A DNA stretch of 64,000 bases, taken from Pyrenula massariospora (Eukaryota; Ascomycota; Eurotiomycetes; Pyrenulales; Pyrenulaceae). The number at the start of each line of letters is the position of its first letter. Position 1 is the stretch's first letter. Made by a program: the position numbers and the translations under genes. The notes beneath the pieces are model-generated. The model searched no databases. It was given only the letters and a program-made list of their open reading frames with translations, and had not been told where the DNA came from. Location of the stretch: contig JAGFMI010000027.1 in the NCBI GenBank assembly GCA_021030905.1, positions 186,001 to 250,000 on the forward strand. The letters are read 5' to 3'. Positions 32,034-43,270 of the stretch are shown one piece after another.

Positions 32034-34494
32034 ATGGTCTCAGTTCAAACAGCCTACATTAGCACAGGCGGAAACAGGTACTCTGCTGCCGCTGATTGGG
32101 ACTCTTTGACCGGCATACATGCGTACGGCTGTGATCAAAATGTAGCGATATCTAAACCTTTGGTAGGATCATGATGGACGGCTTCTCGGTGGGGCATTTC
32201 TGACATGACAACAGCTCGACCGAGAAGGAGTACGGACAACTTTAGTGGGTCACACGAACACTGTCACTGCTGTGAAATTTATCCATTCTACGAGAGCCTG
32301 CTCGAGGGCCCTGTTGACCGGTGGTGCCGATTGTCACCTTCGAGTTTGGCATATTGACATCGAGAGCTTCCGGTGGAAGGCAATTACCGCTATAAGAGCC
32401 CACCAAGGTTCCATCAATATAATTGCGGTCGTGCCAGAATCCAATATCCTTGCCACTGCATCAGCAGATGCAACTGTGAAGGTATGGACTCTAGGCGAAG
32501 AGCTGTCCGCAGTCGCAACGATTGGATTGAAACCAAGATATATACCACTCGCAGTAAGCTTGAAGTTCATACGGACACCTCCATCAACGAGCTCTTTGAT
32601 ACTCGCTGTGGGCGGTACCACCAATGTGGTACAGATCTACGTTTTGTCCTCTCTGAATGGAGATGCTAAGGCAACACTACACGCTTCCCTCGTCGGTCAC
32701 GAGGGTTGGATACGGTCACTCGACTTCAGCACTGATGCGGATGGAGACATAACGTTAGCTTCCGCAAGTCAGGACAAATACGTCCGTCTATGGCGTTTTC
32801 TCAGAGGTGAAGGTAAGCGCACGCTAACTTCACAGCCGTCACAGACGCTGGGAGCTCCGGTCCAGTCTACACTTACAGCAAAGGTACAGACACTTGAAAT
32901 TCCAGGACACAAGTATGTAATCCATTTTGAAGCACTTCTCCTAGGTCATGAAGACTGGGTCTACAGCGCGGCATGGAGCCCGAACAAAGACAGACAGCAG
33001 CTGCTCACCGCCTCTGCGGACACTTCGCTGAGTATCTGGGAACCAGATCCTGATTCTGGGGTCTGGGTTAGCACAGCTCGTTTAGGTGAGATCAGTGGAC
33101 AAAAGGGAGCGACCTCTGCTACCGGCAGCATGGGCGGCTATTGGATAGCTCTCTGGTCGCCAAACGGGGACACTGTGTGTAGTTTGGGAAGAACTGGGAG
33201 CTGGAGATTCTGGCAGCAAGAACCTAGACAACTGTATTGGGCTTCGCAAAATGGTATTGGGGGTCATGTGGGAATAGTTGCTGACATATCTTGGGAAGCT
33301 CAAGGCCAGTATCTCCTTTCCACAAGCTTCGACCAGACCACTAGGCTTCATGCACCCTCTAAAGACGGGGGAGATTACTCATGGCATGAATTTTCAAGGC
33401 CACAAATCCATGGATATGATTTGAATTGCGTGACTTCAGTCAAGTCAGATACCTTTGTCTCTGGTGCTGATGAGAAACTTCTCCGAGTCTTTCAGGAACC
33501 CAAATCGATTGCAGAGCTTCTGCAACGAGTCTGCGATATCTCGCCGCCGGCAGTAAACCAGCTTCCGGAAGCTGCCGGTATTCCTGTGCTTGGCCTTTCA
33601 AACAAGACTGTGGATCCCGGGGACGGTAATGGTGCTCTGTTGAATGGCTCTTCGGAGCTTGAAAGTAGCGAGGAGCAGAACGGAGTGCATGTTCAAATGC
33701 CGCTGCTTGATACATCAAAGCCACCCCTGGAGGACGACCTGGCCAAAAATACATTATGGCCGGAACAAGAGAAACTGTACGGCCATGGGTACGAGATATC
33801 CGCTGTCGCTGCGAGTAAGGACCAGACTATGATCGCGACAGCTTGCAAAGCGAGTTCTTTAAGTCACGCTGTCATCCGACTCTATGACGCTACAACTTGG
33901 TATGAAACCAGACCACCTTTGGAAGCTCACTCCCTGACTGTGACTCGGCTTCGCTTTTCACGCGATGACCAGTTCTTACTAAGTGTGGGGCGAGATAGGC
34001 AATGGACCGTTTTTGAGCGGACTATTTCTCCAGAGAAGACTTACATGCTAAAAGCCTCCAACCCGAAGGGACATACGCGAATGATCCTGGATGCAGCATG
34101 GGTAGAAAACAAAGACACTTGGACCTTTGTGACTGCAGGGCGTGATAAGACCGCTAAGATCTGGGCTGAGGAAAAAGGAGCATTTTTGTGCAAGGCAACT
34201 ATTCCATGTGATTCTCCTGTCACTGCCGTGGATACAACAAACCAGTGGTCAGAAAAGTCGTTTTGTCTGGCGGTTGGGAGGGAGAACGGCCAAATCAGTT
34301 TGTATGAGATCTCGTTGGATTCATTGCAGGTGGTTTCTTCGACATCGATTGAAAAGTCTCTATCGCCATCAAGAGCTATTACAAGATTAGCTTGGCGACC
34401 AAAGTTAAGGGTCGGAAGAGCCGAGTTAGCTGTGGCAAGTCAGGACACCTCTCTACGGATAATTTCAATCTCACGGGAGGAACAAGTAGCTTAA
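32034..34494 (+). CDS. ELP2: Elongator complex subunit 2 (WD40)
   Basis: ELP2 is the double seven-bladed WD40 scaffold of Elongator, which adds the cm5/mcm5/ncm5 side chain to wobble uridine 34 of tRNAs. Two exons (32034-32162, 32215-34494) give 802 residues. Exon 1 begins the first blade; the join supplies DREGVRTTLVGHTNTVTAVK. WD units are visible as HLRVWHIDI, ATVKVW, SLVGHEGWIRSLDFS, KYVRLWRFLRG, LLGHEDWVYSAAWSPN, TSLSIWEPD, GHVGIVADISW, VIRLYDATTW, SLTVTRLRFSRDDQFLLSVGRDRQW, DAAWVENKDTWTFVTAGRDKTAKIW and a final block near the C-terminus. The first-to-second propeller boundary is around residues 440-520, where a polar low-complexity linker occurs. It converges on CAF16. Confidence 0.93.
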
Positions 34495-34628
34495 CGCAAT
34501 ATGATTCAAGCCTCAAAGGCGTTGAAGCCATACAATGCCCTACCATCCATGTAAAGCTCTGGTCTTGTTGAAGACCAGACGGGGTATCATCAAAGCAGAC
34601 AGTTGTCAAAAAAAAGCAAATGCACCGC

Positions 34629-35569
34629 TCAATTTGGTCTCTTCTCAAGACCGTATCCTCCTTTACCTTCCAGCGTCTCGTATGACCTCCCTTGTCCCGA
34701 TCGACCATTCCTCGGGCCCCTGTCATTTAGGTCTTCCTTCAGCCATTCAATCACCAGCTCACCAAGCTGACTATTCCCCTCATTCTTCACCTTGTCCACC
34801 TCGAACTTTGCCATGCTGCCCCAGTCCTTGATAATACCTATGTGCATATGTACCAAATGCGTCGGCCACTGCGCCAGATTGTCCAGAATATGCGTCGCAT
34901 ACACGATGGTGCATTCCCTCATCTCTGTTTCCCTTTTCAAAAACGCAAGGAAATTACTCCGGCTCAGCAGATCCAAGTCCACGGTAATCTCGTCCAGCAG
35001 TAAAATGGTCCACGGCCGCACAAGCCCCATAGCGAGTTGAACTCTTCTCCTCTCACCGTCTGAGACAGCGTGCATGCGCCACTGAAGGTCGATGTCCAGG
35101 ATCTCGACGAGCTCGTCCCGCCGATCTGGGTAGTGGTCACCGCCGACAGATTGGAGTAGGGTCGGGACATCGATGTCAGTGCGGACGATAGGATTTAACA
35201 CCCATTCGAGGCCAAGGTAAGTGACACCTTCAAGGCCTTCTTTGAAAGGGTCGACGCCGCCAATGGATATAGTATTTGTGGGTGCCAGCCGCTTGCCGGA
35301 GAGGAGACGGAGCAGCGTAGTCTTGCCTGCCCCATTGGCTAGAGAACAAAGATGTGTTAGTATCCACCTAAGTATACGTTTGGCTCGAGGCAAGTGAGAC
35401 TCGGAAAGGGTAGAGAAAGATGCTTACCGCCAATAAGCAGAGTTCTGCTCCGCGGCGGGAGGTCCAGCGAGACATTCTTGAGGCCAGAAGAGCCATCGGG
35501 GAAGGCGAAGCTTAAGTTCTTAACCTTGATAGAAAGTTTCTGTTGAACTACGCTCTCCGAGGCCGGCAT
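34629..35569 (-). CDS. CAF16: CAF16-type soluble ABC ATPase
   Basis: A stand-alone ABC ATPase without membrane domains. Yeast CAF16 is associated with the CCR4-NOT complex and with RNA polymerase II mediator components. Two exons (35569-35428, 35338-34629) give 283 residues. The Walker A motif GANGAGKTT is completed across the intron (89 bases); the ABC signature is [15 protein letters not shown], with D-G-E-R instead of the common S-G-G-Q core, as in this subfamily; Walker B is [14 protein letters not shown] with the catalytic Glu; the switch His is in YATHILDNL. The C-terminal 40 residues are Gly/Arg-rich. The gene is divergent from MOD5, with about 200 bases between start codons. Confidence 0.9.
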
Positions 35570-35769
35570 AATGTCTGTAGGCTGACTTCTAGCACCGCAA
35601 AGACAGGAAAGACAAGAGAAATTTAGGATGACATCGTCATGTCAGTAGAACGCGGAACGCCACGGAAGTCATTCCGCAAAATATTTGTTCGTTCCTGTCG
35701 ATCGCGCCCTCAAGATTTACGGCGGGGAGAACATCCTTTTCTTGTGACACAGTGAAAGCTTCCTTCTAG

Positions 35770-37328
35770 ATGCTGCGTCAATGGGCGCGAACGCTCTCCA
35801 TGGTACCTATACACACTCAAAGCCCCTTGATCACAGTAGTCGGAGCAACAGGAACCGGGAAGTCCAACGTAAGTCAGTCGCTCGAATGTCCTTGGCAACG
35901 AAATCACTAAATTTGGTAAAGCTCGCAGTAGAGCTCGCAAAACGCTTCGATGGCGAGATCATTAATAGTGATGCTATGCAAATGTACAAAGGACTCCCGA
36001 TCATCACCAACAAGATCTCCGAGGCCGAGCGACAGGGTATTCCCCACCATCTCTTGGACGTCATTGGACATGATGAGGGCCCGTGGGACGTGAGAAAATT
36101 CATGAGAGAGAGCCAGAGACTAATTGAAGGCATACATGCCAGAGGGAAGGTCCCGATAGTTGTTGGGGGAACGCATTACTACATGCTCTCGTTGTTGTTC
36201 AAAGATTCGCTGGTAGACACAGATCTTGATACACAGTACGGAACGGCGGAGGACGCTGCGAAGCAGTGGCCGATCCTAGCAGGCTCAACAGAGGAAATAT
36301 TGGCAAAGTTGCAAGAGGTTGATCCTATCATGGCAAAGCGTTGGCACCCAAATGATCACCGCAAGATTCGTCGCTCTCTGGAAATCTGGTTTCAGACAGG
36401 GAAGCCTGCGTCACAGGTCTATTTAGACCAGGTAAGGCCTAATGAAGGTACTATGGAGGAATACCAAAAGCAAATGGTGGAAGACAATGCAAACCCTCGG
36501 GTTATGCGTTATCCGACTATTATCTTCTGGCTGCAGGCTGAGAGGGAGACTTTACAGTCTAGACTAAGTGATCGTGTGGACAGAATGATCGAGGAAGGAC
36601 TCATTCAGGAGGCGTCACTACTCTACAAATTTGCGATAGAACTTAAATCCAATGGGATCCATCCCGACACGACCCGAGGCATTTGGATTGCCATTGGGTA
36701 TAAAGAACTAGCAGAGTTTTTAGCTATGGATTTTAGCGGTCCACAAGGCGTGCAAGAAAAAGCGCAGGCAATTAAGGACACAGTCGAGCTGATCAAAACA
36801 TCCACCAGACAGTATTCCAGGCAACAGGACAAATTCATACGCATTCGCCTCGCACATTACCTCCTCAAGTCAAACTCTCTACAGAACCTTTACCTACTTG
36901 ACTGCACTAATTTAGGTTCAATAGAGAACGACGTATTATCTCCAGCATCAAATATTACAGAGACATTCCTTCAAGGAATCAAACTTCCCGACCCAAAAAG
37001 CATTTCCCCAACAGCAAGAGAAGTACTGGCCTCTGCTGAAGCAGATATTATCAGTAAAGATCAGACTGCCTTTGCTGAGATCCATACTTGTGAAGTTTGC
37101 AATAAGACGTTGGGGACGTCCAAGCAATGGGAGATTCATTTGAAGAGCCATCGGCATCGCCGGAATGTTGCAGCGCAGATGAAGGCCAAGCAGAGAGATG
37201 GCTACACCAAAGGGAAAGAAATCCCTAATGCTGACGAGAACGAACCCTTGTCATCTGCAGTCGACGCTCGGCAAATCTTTGATCTTTCTAAATCTGACCA
37301 AGAATGTCCCGTCAAATGCCACTGCTAG
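35770..37328 (+). CDS. MOD5: tRNA dimethylallyltransferase (isopentenyltransferase)
   Basis: MOD5 transfers a dimethylallyl group to adenosine 37 (i6A37) of tRNAs reading UNN codons, in cytosol, nucleus and mitochondria. Two exons (35770-35868, 35922-37328) give 501 residues. The P-loop is GATGTGKS (residues 25-32); other motifs are INSDAMQMYKGLPIITNK, HHLLDVI and VPIVVGGTHYYM. A C2H2 zinc finger typical of eukaryotic enzymes has Cys423, Cys426, His439 and His445. Two in-frame ATGs, codons 1 and 11, bracket a basic stretch (MLRQWARTLSM); in yeast MOD5 the analogous pair makes a mitochondrial and a cytosolic/nuclear form. The first ATG has T at -3, a weak context suited to leaky scanning. The next gene, RAI1, converges. 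Confidence 0.95.
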
Positions 37329-37708
37329 CGGAGTGAAGATGCCAATGACGGACCGGGAATTAAATACCGATAAGGTGACTCAATGTCGCTGTCGGACTGC
37401 AGCTGAACAGTAGAGGTCGTGGCGCATCTGATCATAGTACTGGCGGCCGTCCAGCTAGTAAATGGTCCGGCACGACTTCTGATACCCAGCCTCGACTGGC
37501 CTCGACTGGATATTTCCAAGATCCAATCGCGCTGCTTTGCGAAAATAGGCCTTGTAGGCTGACGTCTCCCCCTATCAGTTACATGGAAATGAACTTTAGG
37601 ACCTACGTCCCGTAGATGCGTGTAATATGCCCACGGGGATATATCGAGAGGCTTTCGGCTGGCAAGGAGACTGACATATTTCGAAAGCGTCTGACAACGT
37701 CAAGTTGC
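37329..37708. other. Convergent 3' regions of MOD5 and RAI1
   Basis: 380 bases with no supported coding frame or repeat. Confidence 0.35.
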
Positions 37709-39299
37709 TTAACCAGGCTCGCCATTCAGCATTGCAGGTAAGTCGAGCGTTCTCCATTTCGTGAACTCGTCTGAAAGTATGTCACCGTGGCCGGTCTCTT
37801 CAATTTTGAAGACATCAATCTGTGGCACTCGCTCACGCTTTCGTATACGCCACACCCCGTCACTGATAATGACAGTCTTCAACCCTGAATACTGTTAGCA
37901 GGAGGGCAAGATTAGGATGAGGGTCGTTCACATTCAAGGAATTGTGCTGCGAAATTGATACAGATGTTGCCATCCCAGGTATTTTTGCCCTGAGTTTTCA
38001 CCTTGTCCGGGATTGCCTGAGTCTCAAGCTCTTCTAAACGGACCAAAATACCATCGGCGGTTCGGAAGCCGACAATGATTTTGGGTACTCCAAGTAGGAA
38101 AGACTGGATCCAGAATTTCAGCAGCTTGCGTTCGAACTTGAGCATATCCCGATCGCTCTGTATTTCTGCTGCTGTCTTAAGCTCAATCCAATTTATTGGA
38201 AGACTTGTGTCTGCTGGCTTTCTGTCCCACACTATGCTCAGCTCATTAGTTTCTCGATGGGATCTGCATCGCCAGACTTGGTGAGGGTTCGTGCACACCT
38301 GCATCGACTTCTCCTCCAATGATCATCTTAACCTTGCCATACCCTGTTCGGACAACAGAACAGTATTGGGCATGATTGTTGACTATCTCATCCTCCCGCC
38401 CTTCGATGTAGGAGCGTGAGCTATTATCCCAAGTCTGTGGAATCAGAGCAAGCGTTTCAAATTTGTACCCTGAGTAGATTTAGTTGACGTGCTTCACCTA
38501 GAAAACCAGGCTGATGCCTACCCCAGAAGCTCATCATGGGCTGTGAAACTGCACCTGGGACGGGTTTTCGGGCATTTTGGTCGAATTTCTCAGCCAATTT
38601 GTGGTCGTGGTTCTCTTCTATGTATCTGAGATAGTCAATCGTCTGTGGATCAAGCGAAAGCCCCATAGCATACCTACATTGTGTCCTAGAAATTCAATTG
38701 TTCGTAAACGAGTCGCTTGACTACGTTGTCTTTCATGACTTACCTCGAAGCATGTAGCATTCATCTCGAAACTGCGCATGATCAAAATCTACCGCGCATT
38801 GAAAAGCAAGTGCTACTCACCCATTCAGTTTCTCGAAAGGGGCCGCCATGATCTTCCATCAGGAGCCCATTAGTCACTGGTTTCCCGTCCTTCTCATGCG
38901 TGTAGAACAGATCCCTACCTTAGTCATCATTCCCCGCCAGGTCACGAAGTCCGCCTCCGATTTAGCACCCTTCTCCCTCTCCATTGCGACAATTGTTCGG
39001 AGAAGGCTGTCAAGGTGGTCGTCTGCCGTGTCGTCAAGTTCCTGGAAAGTATCGAATCCTCGATTTAGGTCAGCGGGTAAGGCTGGAGGGTAGTAGTAAC
39101 GGAGCGAGGAATCGTCGAGATGAAACTGATGTTTGTCATCGTATGAGAAACACGCAATCTCCTATGAGTTTTCGCTATTTAGAATAACGACAAACAAGAT
39201 ACGTAGAGAGATGGGAAGATTAACCTTAGGACGTTTAATAGACGAGTTAAAGCTAGCGAAGCGCGATAGGGGCTCGATCTCAAAGGCTGCTTGTGCCAT
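37709..39299 (-). CDS. RAI1: RAI1 / DXO-family decapping nuclease
   Basis: RAI1 partners the 5'-3' exonuclease RAT1 and removes incomplete caps from pre-mRNA. Nine exons give 378 residues: 39299-39225, 39161-38919, 38852-38821, 38771-38744, 38685-38678, 38625-38522, 38469-38299, 38231-37932 and 37884-37709. Exon 5 is only 8 bases and restores E-D-T-I-Y-I-E-E-N-H. Family motifs: KEIACFSYDD, LRYYYPP, GFEMNATCF, the active-site GGEVDA, NWIELKTAAE, the FERKLLKFWIQSFLLGVPKI helix, IVGFR and CINFAAQFLEWLKTVI. The tryptophan in the last motif is formed across intron 8. Introns are 47-67 bases. Every join keeps the frame. The gene is divergent from LAS21. Confidence 0.93.
38678..38685 (-). other. RAI1: 8-base microexon of RAI1
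   Basis: The sense sequence GACACAAT is flanked by TTTCTAG before and GTAGGT after, with 58- and 52-base introns. Skipping it would break the frame, and including it gives the expected T-I-Y-I-E-E-N block. No alternative GT/AG pair gives an equally good join. Confidence 0.75.
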
Positions 39300-39696
39300 G
39301 ACTGAACGAAACTTTTGGAAGATAGGTCTAGTAGTAAAGGTTCTCGTTAAAGCTGTCATAGGCCTAGATTTGAAGTTTTGTACCGTTCATTAGCCGAAAC
39401 CTCTACAGAAGGGAGAAGTAGAAACTACCCTTAGGTAGAAATGACTAAATCCGTCATTACAAAGTCTGATGCAGTTGACTGCTCTTGGGAGTGAAACTAA
39501 TGTTTTACTTCTCTTGTCCTATTATGAGTACACTTCTTGATCACGACCTGCATTGGGCCATAATTATTCAAGCGCCCCTACAAACCTTTTCCCCTGGTGG
39601 AAAATTTGTCCGAAAGGATGTGGGTATGGAGGTATCACCCGGCTCTTCAGCCTTGAATACTTTGGCGTGCTTCGAAGAGCAGCTTCCACGCTCCTC
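39300..39696. promoter_or_regulatory. Divergent promoter, RAI1 and LAS21
   Basis: 397 bases between divergent start codons. The reading frame that precedes the LAS21 ATG is open but lacks family similarity, so it is taken as leader. Confidence 0.4.
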
Positions 39697-42600
39697 ATGA
39701 TGCGTCCGCTCCTTGCAACAATTGTCCTTGTCGTTGTCAATGCTTTTGTCATTATTGCATTATTATTGTTCGGGACCGGGTTCTTCCCTCACAAAGCCTT
39801 CATCACAGGCAAGGCAGAATGGCCTGATGGGGCTTCTGAAGGGGTCATCGAAGCCCCATTTGACAAAGTCGTCTTCATGGTTGTTGATGCGTTGAGAAGG
39901 TCTCTGCTCTATACATTCTTACTTTGGCTTCCAAGGGGCTGACTTTATCAGTGACTTTGTGTATTCCTCAAGCTCAAACTTCTCGTTCGTTCAAAGGTAG
40001 GGCAAAGCCAATGTTGTGTACCATCCAACTCGCTAATAAAACCAGTCTAATAAGATCGGGTGCGGCTATACCTTTCACTGGACATGCAAGTCCTCCAACT
40101 GTCACCATGCCTCGAGTCAAGGCGATCACAACCGGCTCCGTCCCTTCCTTTTTGGATCTTCTGTTGAACTTTGCTGAATCTGACACTTCATCGACTCTAT
40201 CCACGCAGGACTCATGGCTATTACAGCTTAAGGAAAGAGCTAATGGCGGCCTGGTGATGTATGGAGATGATACGTGGCTGAAGCTCTTTCCGGAATTTTT
40301 CCAACGCGCTGATGGAACGTCAAGCTTCTTTGTGTCTGTAGGTTTGGTCTCGTTGTGGACACAGGCCATACTTAACCCCTGCTAGGACTTCACCGAAGTG
40401 GACAATAATGTCACCCGTCACCTGCGTGGGGAGTTGAGAAAGGACGACTGGTCAGGTATGATCATGCATTACCTTGGTGTGGATCATATTGGCCACAAAA
40501 CAGGACCTCGTAGGTAAGATCTATCGGCAGGCTCACTATTTGAGAGCTTTCCTTACGCTGGCTAGTCCTTATATGAGCTCGAAGCAAGCAGAAATGGACC
40601 ATATCGTTCGCCAAATCTACGAAGCGATAGAGGATCAATCTCATCTTCAATCTTGCTTGATTGTCCTTTGTGGCGATCATGGTATGAATGAAGCAGGCAA
40701 CCATGGTGGTTCTGCACCTGGCGAAACCTCGACGGCACTGCTATTCATTTCTCCCAAGTTTCGACAACGCTTTCCTGGCCGACCATGTCCGGTTGATCCG
40801 CTAGCCGATTATGATTTCTATTCAGTAGTTGAGCAGTCGGACATTACGCCGACTCTTGCAGGGTTACTTGGTTTTCCAGTACCTCTGAATAATTTAGGCG
40901 TTTTCATACCGGATTTTTTGGATATCTGGACCGACGGTAAGGTGAAAAGCCAACATTGCAGAGCAGAGTTCTTATTTTTGCAGAAAAGAACAAGGCCGAA
41001 ATCGTTGAGAACAATCTACGCCAGTTATTACAAATAGCCCAGGGCACGTTTTCGCCTTCTGTGCAATCGGGTTCGGCCACCGGATTCTCCAACTGTTATG
41101 GTAGTGAAACAGAACGCCTAATTTGTGAAGGCAGCCTTCTAGCGACTAGCAGGCTTAAGTCTACTGACAAGGCTGTTGAAACCAACAGCGAAGTGGAAGC
41201 AAGACTCCAATGGCTTCGAAAAGCTCAACGCATGTTGAGCGGCGCCGCTAGCAACTATGATCTTCAGAAAATGTTCACGGCAATTTTGCTTGCGGGACTT
41301 GCTGTTTTAATCGTGGGCATCCTGTCGTTCTCTCAAGCTGCTTCAATCGGTACCCCGATTATTGCCTTCTTAACAACACTGGCCGCTTACGGTCTTCTGC
41401 ATTTTGCGAGTAGCTATGTCGAAGAGGAACAGCAATTCTGGTACTGGGCTCTTCCATGTTGGCTTTCGTATCTTTTTGTCAAAGAGTACGAGACTTTCGT
41501 TGCATATACTGTGAACTTAAGCTTATATTTATAGACAGCGCAAGCCCGCGACTACTGGCCTCAAGGGTGGTAGCTTCAATATAGCCTGCGTGGCCCTCAT
41601 TATCCGTATCGCTCGCCGCTGGAACCAAACTGGACAGAAATTTGCCGGCGAACCTGACGTTGTGACGTTCTTCTCTAAGCACAACATAGCGCTCTGGATT
41701 CTTGTCACGGCAACGTACGCCATACCCTCCAGGAGACTTTGTCGGTTGGCTGCAAAATGGCATCCGTCTATTGACTTCAGCTTACTGCCAGTTCCCGTGA
41801 CAATGATTGCTCTGCTGTTCAAGCTGTCCTTCACGGCAGCAGACGCTCCGGAGCTTCTCGAGGGCATCCACATCGTCGATCCAATCCTAGCGTCTCTGGA
41901 CCAGGTTCCTCTTGTTTTCCAGGCTCGTTTAGTCTTTTTCGGTCTATTTGTTCTTCTTGTTAGTGCCCTGGTCTTGGACCCAACTGGAAAGCATCCAAAG
42001 TCAAGTCATGGTAAGTGATCCTTACCCACCTGATCGATTGTATCCCAAATTGCAAACTCTCGATCTCCCTTTTGAAGCATTATCGGCTAAATCTTTCCGC
42101 TTCGAATCAACAGACCGCCTCCTCACCATCCACTCGCTCCTAACCCTCCTCCTCATAACACAAACCTCCACCCCAAGCATCCCAATCCACCTCCTCTCAA
42201 CACTAACCCTCACCCTCCTCTCCTCCCTCCCGACAACCCCATCCCCCACAACGCTAACCCAAACCACCCTCCTCCTCGCCCACACCACCCACTTCACCCT
42301 CGGCTCCTCCAACGCCATCTCCTCCATCTCCCTCTCCAACGCCTACAACGGCATCTCCTCCTACCACCTCCTCCCCGTCGCCCTCCTCACCTTCCTCTCC
42401 AACTTCTCCGGCCCGATCTTCTGGGCCAGCGCCACCCTCGTCCTGATCGCCAAACACTACCAGCCGCCGCACTCCTCGCAGACCCGGCGGGAGGTGTTGA
42501 GCACGTATGTGCGTCTGACGACGCTATTCCACGCGGGGAGTGCGCTGGCGGTGATGCTGGCGTGTGCGGTGCTGAGGGAGCATTTGTTTGTGTGGACGGT

Positions 42601-42700
42601 GTTTTCGCCCAAGTTTTTGTATAGTGTTGCGTGGGTGGTGGGGGTGCATGGGGTGGTTGGGTTGGGGGTTGGGTGGGGCGTGTTGGGGTGGCTTTTGTAG
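39697..42700 (+). CDS. LAS21: GPI ethanolamine phosphate transferase 2
   Basis: LAS21 (GPI7) adds ethanolamine phosphate to the second mannose of GPI anchors in the ER. Eight exons (39697-39899, 39952-39996, 40046-40337, 40386-40513, 40566-40936, 40984-41485, 41535-42010, 42114-42700) give 867 residues. An N-terminal membrane anchor (residues 7-27) precedes the lumenal alkaline-phosphatase-like domain with VVDALRSDFV, GDDTWLKLFP, HYLGVDHIGHK and CGDHGMNEAGNHGG, all of which supply metal ligands. From about residue 410 the protein is multi-spanning. The predicted intron at 41486-41534 removes an in-frame stop and restores the RRWNQTGQKF block. The final exon turns from strongly C-rich to strongly G-rich around base 42480. 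Confidence 0.92.
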
Positions 42701-43270
42701 ATAGATTGCATTCGGTATGTTAAGAGGGGGAGGTTCGGAGGAAGAAAAATGGCGGAGGCAGAGATGAATGTGGGCAAATCAAGATAAATATTGAGAATGA
42801 AGTACTCTTCCATGAACACGGACAAAAGCATCGAGAGAACGTGGGACGGAAGTCTCGGGAGTCGCATGCGCTTCTACTAAATGAAAGACCTAAGTGTACA
42901 GTATACAGTTATGACTCGATATAAGCAACTCATTAGAAGACAACCAAAATCAGTCAACACACTCTGTGCGCCTTTGACAGCTTCTCATCGATCTCAATTC
43001 ACTGCACCTATGGCTTGAAGGCCGCTGCAACCAAAACGGGGAGCCGGGCTGCTGTGTAAAACCTTCGTAATAGATCTAATGATTAATTCACAAGAGTAAA
43101 ACCTAACCTCTATGCCTTGTGAGCAAATTTTCGACCATGCTTTCGGTCTATTCCTATGTTCCGAGCCGTGGTCTATGCAGATGCCTTTTTGTTGAAACTC
43201 CGATACCTGAGAAAAATGTTGAATTCCCGATTCAGCCCTCCTAGTCTTAAACCAAGATTCCAAATGAGAT
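42701..43270. other. Convergent 3' regions of LAS21 and SER3/33
   Basis: 570 bases with no supported gene or repeat. Confidence 0.35.

Noticed and set aside
41514-41537. A 24-base intron in LAS21 suggested by the nearest GT before the in-frame stop
   Set aside because: Too short for splicing, and the resulting frame meets a stop; the donor at 41486 gives a normal 49-base intron and restores the conserved downstream block.
42022-42472. Minus-strand Glu/Gly/Val-rich frames opposite LAS21
   Set aside because: They are shadows of the C-rich last exon of LAS21.
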